Assembly (NCBI RefSeq): GCF_019797865.1
Contig: NZ_CP081869.1
Span: 2,629,501-2,693,500, forward strand
Length of the DNA stretch: 64,000 bases
Source of the DNA: Chenggangzhangella methanolivorans
Lineage (GTDB): Bacteria; Pseudomonadota; Alphaproteobacteria; Rhizobiales; Methylopilaceae
Reading direction: 5' to 3'
Shown: piece by piece, positions 59,102 through 64,000 of the stretch
Layout: each line of letters starts with the position of its first letter
Numbering within the stretch: position 1 is the stretch's first letter
The notes under the pieces: generated by a model
What the model saw: the letters and a program-made list of their open reading frames with translations, nothing else
Told to the model about the DNA's origin: nothing
Databases searched by the model: none
Program-made: the position numbers and the translations under genes

Positions 59102-61319
59102 TGGCCGAGTTCAACCTCCGGATTACGCGCGGCGGCAGCGTGACGATCAACGAGCGCGAGTATTCCTTCACGCGCTTGCTCGACGACGGTCGCATGGTGT
59201 TCGAGGACGCCGAAAACGGCCGCATCAAGGTCCTGAGCGACGACGATTTCGTTTCGCTCTACGCCTCCGACCGGTTGAGCGTCAAAGACTGGAAGCGGTT
59301 GCCGGTCGCGCATAGCGACGTCGCGAATCGCGCGTTGGAGTCCCTTCCTCCCGAGGCGACTACCAAGGCTGAGTGGCGACACGCCTATTGCGTCGCCTTC
59401 GACGCGCGCCCGGGCCTTCTCAAGAACGAACCCTGTCTCACCGCCCTGATCGATGAGGTTGCCGCTGAGAAAGGGCACGCCAAGAAGCCCAACTGGAAAA
59501 ACTTCTGACCTGGCTCCGCGAACGCGGCGCTCCAGGCAGGCGGCCTCTCAAGGCGATGCGCTCCTACGATGAGAAAAAGGGGCGGACACGCGGCATCGAT
59601 GACGCCGTCGAAGAGATCATCCAGAACGCAATCAAGAGCGTCTACCTGAACCGGGCGCTGCTGCCGGCGACCGCCGTCTATGAAGCGGCATTCGGCGCGG
59701 TTGAAAAACGCAACCGCGAACTGATCGAAACCGCCGATCCGTCTGACAGGTCGCTGCAGGAGCTGCTGCTGCCTCACCCAGCGCGGTCGACGGTTTTCCG
59801 GCGGATCCAGGACTGCGACTACTACCGAACCATCCGCTCGAGGCACGGCTCGCGAGCCGCCGATCTTGAACTCAAGCCGCTCAAGGTCGCTCCCGAGGCG
59901 ACGTATCCGCTCGAGCGCGTCCTCATCGATCACACCAAGCTCGACGGCTGGATGCTCTTCGACGAGGCCTCGGCCCTTCCATGCGGAGGACGTCCTTGGC
60001 TCACCATGGCGATCGACGCCTATTCACGATATCCGCTCGGATTCTACATCGGCTTCGAGCCGCCGAGCGTCTACTCGGTGATGATGTGCCTTCGTCAGGC
60101 TATCGCCCCGAAGGCCGAGCTCCTCAAGCAGGTGCCCGGCCTCGAGCAAGATTGGCTCGCCATGGGCACTCCGATGAAGCTCGTCGCTGACAACGCGAAG
60201 GAGATCGTCGGCATCTCGCTGCCCAGAGCGTGCGCCGAACTCGCGATCGAGCTCGAAACGTCGCCGGTCAAAACCCCCAAGCACAAGGGCATCATCGAGC
60301 GGTTCTTCGGGACGATGAACAAGCGCTTCGTGCACCGGCTGCCGGGAACGACCTATGGCAATCCGAAGCTCCTGAGAGACCTGGAGATCAATCCGCAGAA
60401 CACCATGCGGATGTCCTTCGCCAAGTTCCAGTTTCTGTTTTTGAAATGGCTGCTCGGGGACTACTGCAAAAGCCGCAACCGCATGATTGGGACGACGCCG
60501 GAACGTCGCTGGATCGAAGGAACGGCGAAGCGGCGCATCGATATGCCCGAGCGGATCGGGGTGCTGAAGTCCATTCTCTCGCGGCACGGAACCGCAGCTC
60601 TGAACCGAAGCGGAGTCCGCTTTCAGAACCTCACCTTCCGCAGCGATGACACCATCCGCCGCATGTTGGCCGGGACAAAGAAGTCCAAAATCGACGTCGA
60701 CTTCAGATTTGATCCCGCCGACCTAAGCGAGATGCATGTTCTTCTTAAGACTACGGGCGAATACCTCCCGCTGGTCTGCGATCAGAAGGATTACGCCAGG
60801 GGCCTTTCGCTCTGGCAGCACAAAATCATTCAATTGCAAAACCGCGACCGCGATCGTAAGTCCAAGAACTTTAAGGACCTTATGCTGACGCGGTCCGAGC
60901 TGATCGCTGAAACAGTTCAGGCGATCAAGGCCGGCGCTGCGAAGACGATCGACGCTCGCTTTCAGCGCCTCGGCGAGACCGGCAGCGTCATCGTCACGAC
61001 GAAGCCGGCGCGCGGCCATCCGAGAAATGGCGCGGTGAGCACGAGCCGCATGATCGCGGTCGACGTGTCCGTGGAAGAGACGGTGGCCGAAACGCCTGCG
61101 GGAGACGCGCCCGTGCTCGAAGAGCCGAGCCGGAATTCTCCTCCGAAGAAACCTCGTTCGCAACGCAAAACGAAGGTCAAGACGGTCGTAGCCACGGTCG
61201 TAGAGCCGGAGCTCCCGCCGCTGACCGAGGAGCCGCACGTGACCGAGGTCGACGACGACGATGATGACGCGGCGTCTCTGATGGCCGCATCCCCTATGTC
61301 CGCAAAAGGTAACGCGTAG
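59101..61319 (+). CDS. tnsB: TnsB-like DDE transposase (frameshifted)
   Basis: A Mu/Tn7-type transposase of about 739 residues. The first 136 residues end PNWKNF in one frame. One missing C near 59506 restores FLTWLRERGAPGRRPLKAMR and the rest. The RNase-H-like catalytic core has Asp in LIDHTKLDGW, Asp in KLVADNAKEIVG and Glu in KGIIERFFGTMNKRF. The C-terminus is a Lys/Pro-rich tail then an acidic VDDDDDDA stretch, a likely contact for TnsC. It recognises the transposon ends and does the 3' joining. Confidence 0.9.
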
Positions 61320-61321
61320 CA

Positions 61322-62317
61322 ATGCTTGATAACGTTCTGAAAGGCGCAGATTTCGATCATCTGGCCGACCTTCACGCCCAACGAATTCAGGCGGTGAAGG
61401 CGATCCGCATTAACACCGATCGTACGTCCGATCTCGTCAGCAAGATTCGGTTGTTCATGCGAAGCGCGACCGGCGGCGCTGAGTCGTCCTGCGCGTCTTT
61501 GACCGCTCCGACCCGCGGCGGCAAGACGACGATCATCAACACGTTCAGGGCTGCGTTCGAGCCGGAGCCTTCCTCAACTTCCGACCAGATGCCTATCGTC
61601 TATGTGGAAGTACCGAGCTCGGCGACCCCCAAGACCTTAGGTCGAGCGACGCTGGAGCGGCTGAAGGACATCAATCCGGACCGCGGTGACGGCGACTACA
61701 AGCGACTGCAGATCACCAAAGGCCTTCGGAAGCGCGGAACGCGCCTACTGATCTTCGATGAAATGCAGCGCCTTGTCGAAAGAGATCGCGGCAAGGTCTC
61801 CTATAAGGTCGCGGACTGGATCCAGGGCCTCATCAATGACAGCCAGGGCGAGTGCAGCTTCTTGCTCGTCGGAACGACCCGATCCCGACGCATCTATGAA
61901 GCGAACGGCCATCTGGTCGGTCGCAACGACTTCCATTTCGAGATCCAACCCTATAAGCGCGAAAGCGAAGATCCCGAAGATTGGAAGCGCTATCGAGCGT
62001 ATCTGGCCCACTTCGATCAGCAGCTTCGCGATCATGCCGGCTTCGCCGTCAGCGACCTGCATAAGTCGGATCTCGCAAGGCGCATCCATGCCGCATCCCT
62101 CGGTTACCCCGGCGCGACCGCGAAGCTGATCCAGACAGCCGCCGTCGACTCGCTTCTCAACCGAGGTGGAGAGCGCCTTGATCTCGAAGCCTTCGCGACG
62201 GGGTTCGACCGCCTATGGCGCTATTCTGAGGCAGCGAAGATGAACCCCTTCTCGGCGTCTCGGTCTCCTCTCCCCGAGCAGGTGTGGCCTGAACCATGGG
62301 CAGATTCTCTTGATTGA
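61322..62317 (+). CDS. tnsC: TnsC/TniB-family AAA+ ATPase
   Basis: An intact 331-residue AAA+ regulator of the TniB type. Walker A is APTRGGKTTI near residue 63 and Walker B LLIFDEMQRL near 143. Sensor-type VGTTRSRRI and a C-terminal helical part HAASLGYPGATAKLI follow. It begins two bases after the tnsB stop. TnsC forms a DNA-bound filament that connects the transposase with the TniQ-type target selector. Size is as expected. Confidence 0.9.
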   Translation: MLDNVLKGADFDHLADLHAQRIQAVKAIRINTDRTSDLVSKIRLFMRSATGGAESSCASLTAPTRGGKTTIINTFRAAFEPEPSSTSDQMPIVYVEVPSSATPKTLGRATLERLKDINPDRGDGDYKRLQITKGLRKRGTRLLIFDEMQRLVERDRGKVSYKVADWIQGLINDSQGECSFLLVGTTRSRRIYEANGHLVGRNDFHFEIQPYKRESEDPEDWKRYRAYLAHFDQQLRDHAGFAVSDLHKSDLARRIHAASLGYPGATAKLIQTAAVDSLLNRGGERLDLEAFATGFDRLWRYSEAAKMNPFSASRSPLPEQVWPEPWADSLD

Positions 62318-62366
62318 TCCGTGCACCTCGAAGGAGTTGCCCGACGCTGAAGCTCCTCAGCCCTTC

Positions 62367-64000
62367 ATGTTCGTTATCGGGGAGCGCACGGCGCCAGACC
62401 GGGTGGTCCCTAAACCCGGGGAAAGCCTCGTCAGCATCCTGACGAGGCTTCTCCAGGCGTCCGGGCACGACAGCCTGACGGCTCTTTGCGGCCCGGTCGG
62501 ACTGCCACAATTCGCCGTCTCCTCGCCAGCGCGATACGTGGAAGCGGCAAAGGACTTCGCCGAACTCTGCGGCTTGCCACTGCCGGAAATCGAGGGCCGA
62601 ATGTACCTCGACGCGGGCAAGGAATCCGAGGAGCGGAATCTCCGTTCGGTCGGAGGCGTCGTCATCCGCGATCGGTTCCTATCGACCAACCGTCGGGCCA
62701 TCTCACCCGAGTCGCTTCGAAAAGATCCCTATCATCGATCCGTGTGGGACATCGTCCCGCTCGGCTTTTGCCCTGAATCTCTCGAAGTCCTCGTCGAGAA
62801 CTGCCCTGACCCCGACTGCGGCCGCCCGCTGCGCTGGGGCGGATCCTCCATGACCCATTGCATCCAGTGCGGTTTTGATCTCCGCACCGCACCGACAAGC
62901 CGGGTGAGCGCCGAGGAGGCGACCTATCTCGTCCCGCTGGCGCATCTCCTTTCTGGCATTCCGACGTTGGCCGATCCGGCGCTCCTGGGGCTTCCAGAGA
63001 TTCTTGGGAAGATCCCCCCGGGCGAAATCCTTCACCTCGCTCTTATGCTCGGCCTCGCCGCGATGCCCGTACAATCGGGAGCTCTTCGCAAACAGATCAT
63101 GCACGGTCACAGCAAGCAGACCGATATCAGCCTCCTGGCAGCCGGCATGAAGATTTTGTTCGGGTGGCCGCAATCTTTTTCACCGGTCGTCGACAATGTC
63201 CGCAGTCAGGCGATGCCCGTCAAAGGGCGGGACCCTCTGGGGATCGAGCTGGGAATTATCGCCGACTTGACGGATCCTGAAATCAGCGATCCGGCGGTAT
63301 GCGATTTGGTTTCGGCCGCGCTCCACGACTACTACGATCGAAATCTCGATCGGCTCAAACACACCCCCTACCCCAGTGTGCTTTTGCGGTGGGCTCGGTC
63401 CACCATGTCAGCGCAGGAAGCAGCCGATGTTTTGGGCGCGACCGTGCAGCGTGTCGCCCGCCTCAAGGTCTATCCCGAACTGGTGCTGACCGGTGGCACC
63501 TCAGGGAAGCCGTTTGTTTTCCAGCGGTCAGCCGTTGAAGCGCTTAGGCAGGAGCAGACGGAAATCGTCTCCCTCACAGAACTCGCGCTCGAGGAGAAGA
63601 TCGCCCCGAAGCTGCTCAGGGAGCTTGTCGACGCGGGCTTCATCTCGGTCGCGTCAGACCGAGCGTCAACGCTCTATCAGACGCCAGATATGCTGGTGAA
63701 CCGTCAAAAGTGGCGCGAGCTGCGCAGCCGGATTGAAGCCATGCCTCGAGGAGTAGGCGGGCGAACGAGCGAGCTTCGGATCGCCTTAGCCCAGGCCGGC
63801 GGGACCGCCGAAGTGTGGATCGACGTGCTCAATCACCTTCTGAGCGGCCGGCTTCGGATTTTCGGTGTGAAGGAGGGCGTCGAGGCGGTCGGGAACCGTT
63901 GGGAGATAGATAAAGCGGAGGTGATGGCCTTCCTTAACAGCCAAGCGGTCGACGCGGATGTCCGCCCGCTCACGGAAGCCTGCAATGACATGGGCATCAA
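62367..64000 (+). CDS. tniQ: TniQ/TnsD-like target-selection protein (runs off the window)
   Basis: An open frame continues from before ATG 62367 to the last base with no stop, at least 544 codons. The N-terminal TniQ pattern PKPGESLVSILTRLL is followed by a zinc-finger region (ENCPDPDCGRPLRW and MTHCIQCGFDLRT). Further on are helix-turn-helix-like stretches (SAQEAADVLGATVQRVARLK). A length beyond 540 residues is TnsD-like rather than the short TniQ. ATG 62367 has no good Shine-Dalgarno; a TTG at 62310 overlapping the tnsC stop is an alternative. TnsD-type proteins bind a fixed chromosomal site. Confidence 0.82.
   Translation, partial: MFVIGERTAPDRVVPKPGESLVSILTRLLQASGHDSLTALCGPVGLPQFAVSSPARYVEAAKDFAELCGLPLPEIEGRMYLDAGKESEERNLRSVGGVVIRDRFLSTNRRAISPESLRKDPYHRSVWDIVPLGFCPESLEVLVENCPDPDCGRPLRWGGSSMTHCIQCGFDLRTAPTSRVSAEEATYLVPLAHLLSGIPTLADPALLGLPEILGKIPPGEILHLALMLGLAAMPVQSGALRKQIMHGHSKQTDISLLAAGMKILFGWPQSFSPVVDNVRSQAMPVKGRDPLGIELGIIADLTDPEISDPAVCDLVSAALHDYYDRNLDRLKHTPYPSVLLRWARSTMSAQEAADVLGATVQRVARLKVYPELVLTGGTSGKPFVFQRSAVEALRQEQTEIVSLTELALEEKIAPKLLRELVDAGFISVASDRASTLYQTPDMLVNRQKWRELRSRIEAMPRGVGGRTSELRIALAQAGGTAEVWIDVLNHLLSGRLRIFGVKEGVEAVGNRWEIDKAEVMAFLNSQAVDADVRPLTEACNDMGI

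Noticed and set aside
58294..64000. CRISPR-associated transposon (CAST)
   Set aside because: tnsA-tnsB-tnsC-tniQ would fit, but no cas gene or repeat array is seen upstream, and TniQ is long and TnsD-like. What lies beyond 64000 cannot be judged.

Overview
The window is GC-rich, densely packed DNA from an alphaproteobacterium, most likely of the Hyphomicrobiales/Rhizobiales type. The reasons are the style of the regulators, PQQ alcohol dehydrogenases beside a beta-hydroxyaspartate-cycle cluster, and a short tyrosine recombinase of the kind seen in that order. The genus cannot be fixed from the sequence alone. A technical caveat runs through the whole window. More than 35 single-base breaks interrupt otherwise well-conserved genes, mostly one base missing from a C, G or T run, and the protein continues intact in another frame. 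This looks like unpolished sequence rather than mass gene death, so broken genes are given as one CDS spanning all their pieces unless stated.

Layout: 0.2-5.7 kb holds small stress or detoxification genes (alpha/beta hydrolase, SDR, NTF2-like protein, LysR regulator, tehA remnant, cupin, Lrp regulator). 6.1-20.5 kb is a metal-resistance island: SCO protein, CadA-type P-ATPase with a divergent CadR-like MerR regulator and a clear operator, czcCBA RND efflux with a very His-rich CzcB, a CDF exporter, a Crp/Fnr regulator, a DUF411 protein and a tyrosine recombinase at the right edge. 20.7-27.6 kb is a ferric-siderophore uptake operon (TonB receptor, FhuD, FhuB) with FecR and a FecI-type sigma factor.

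28.1-53.9 kb reads as one C2 catabolic region. It contains a sigma-54 activator, an aquaglyceroporin and aldehyde dehydrogenase behind a -24/-12 promoter, a Tat-exported Rieske protein, two PQQ alcohol dehydrogenases (one with a calcium-type and one with a lanthanide-type metal site), and a LuxR-type regulator whose phospho-acceptor Asp is Glu. These are followed by bhcABCD with divergent bhcR (beta-hydroxyaspartate cycle), glcDEF with a GntR regulator (glycolate oxidase), and gcvTHP behind a tandem glycine riboswitch. Together they could convert a C2 alcohol or diol such as ethylene glycol through glycolaldehyde, glycolate and glyoxylate to oxaloacetate, with glycine cleavage balancing glycine. 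The substrate is inferred, not shown.

54.1-64 kb is a Tn7-like transposition operon (tnsA, tnsB, TniB-type tnsC, and tniQ running off the window). It is preceded by an FtsH-like soluble AAA+ zinc metalloprotease and three unrecognised proteins, one of which appears to share the TnsA C-terminal module. This is the strongest candidate for an undescribed system.
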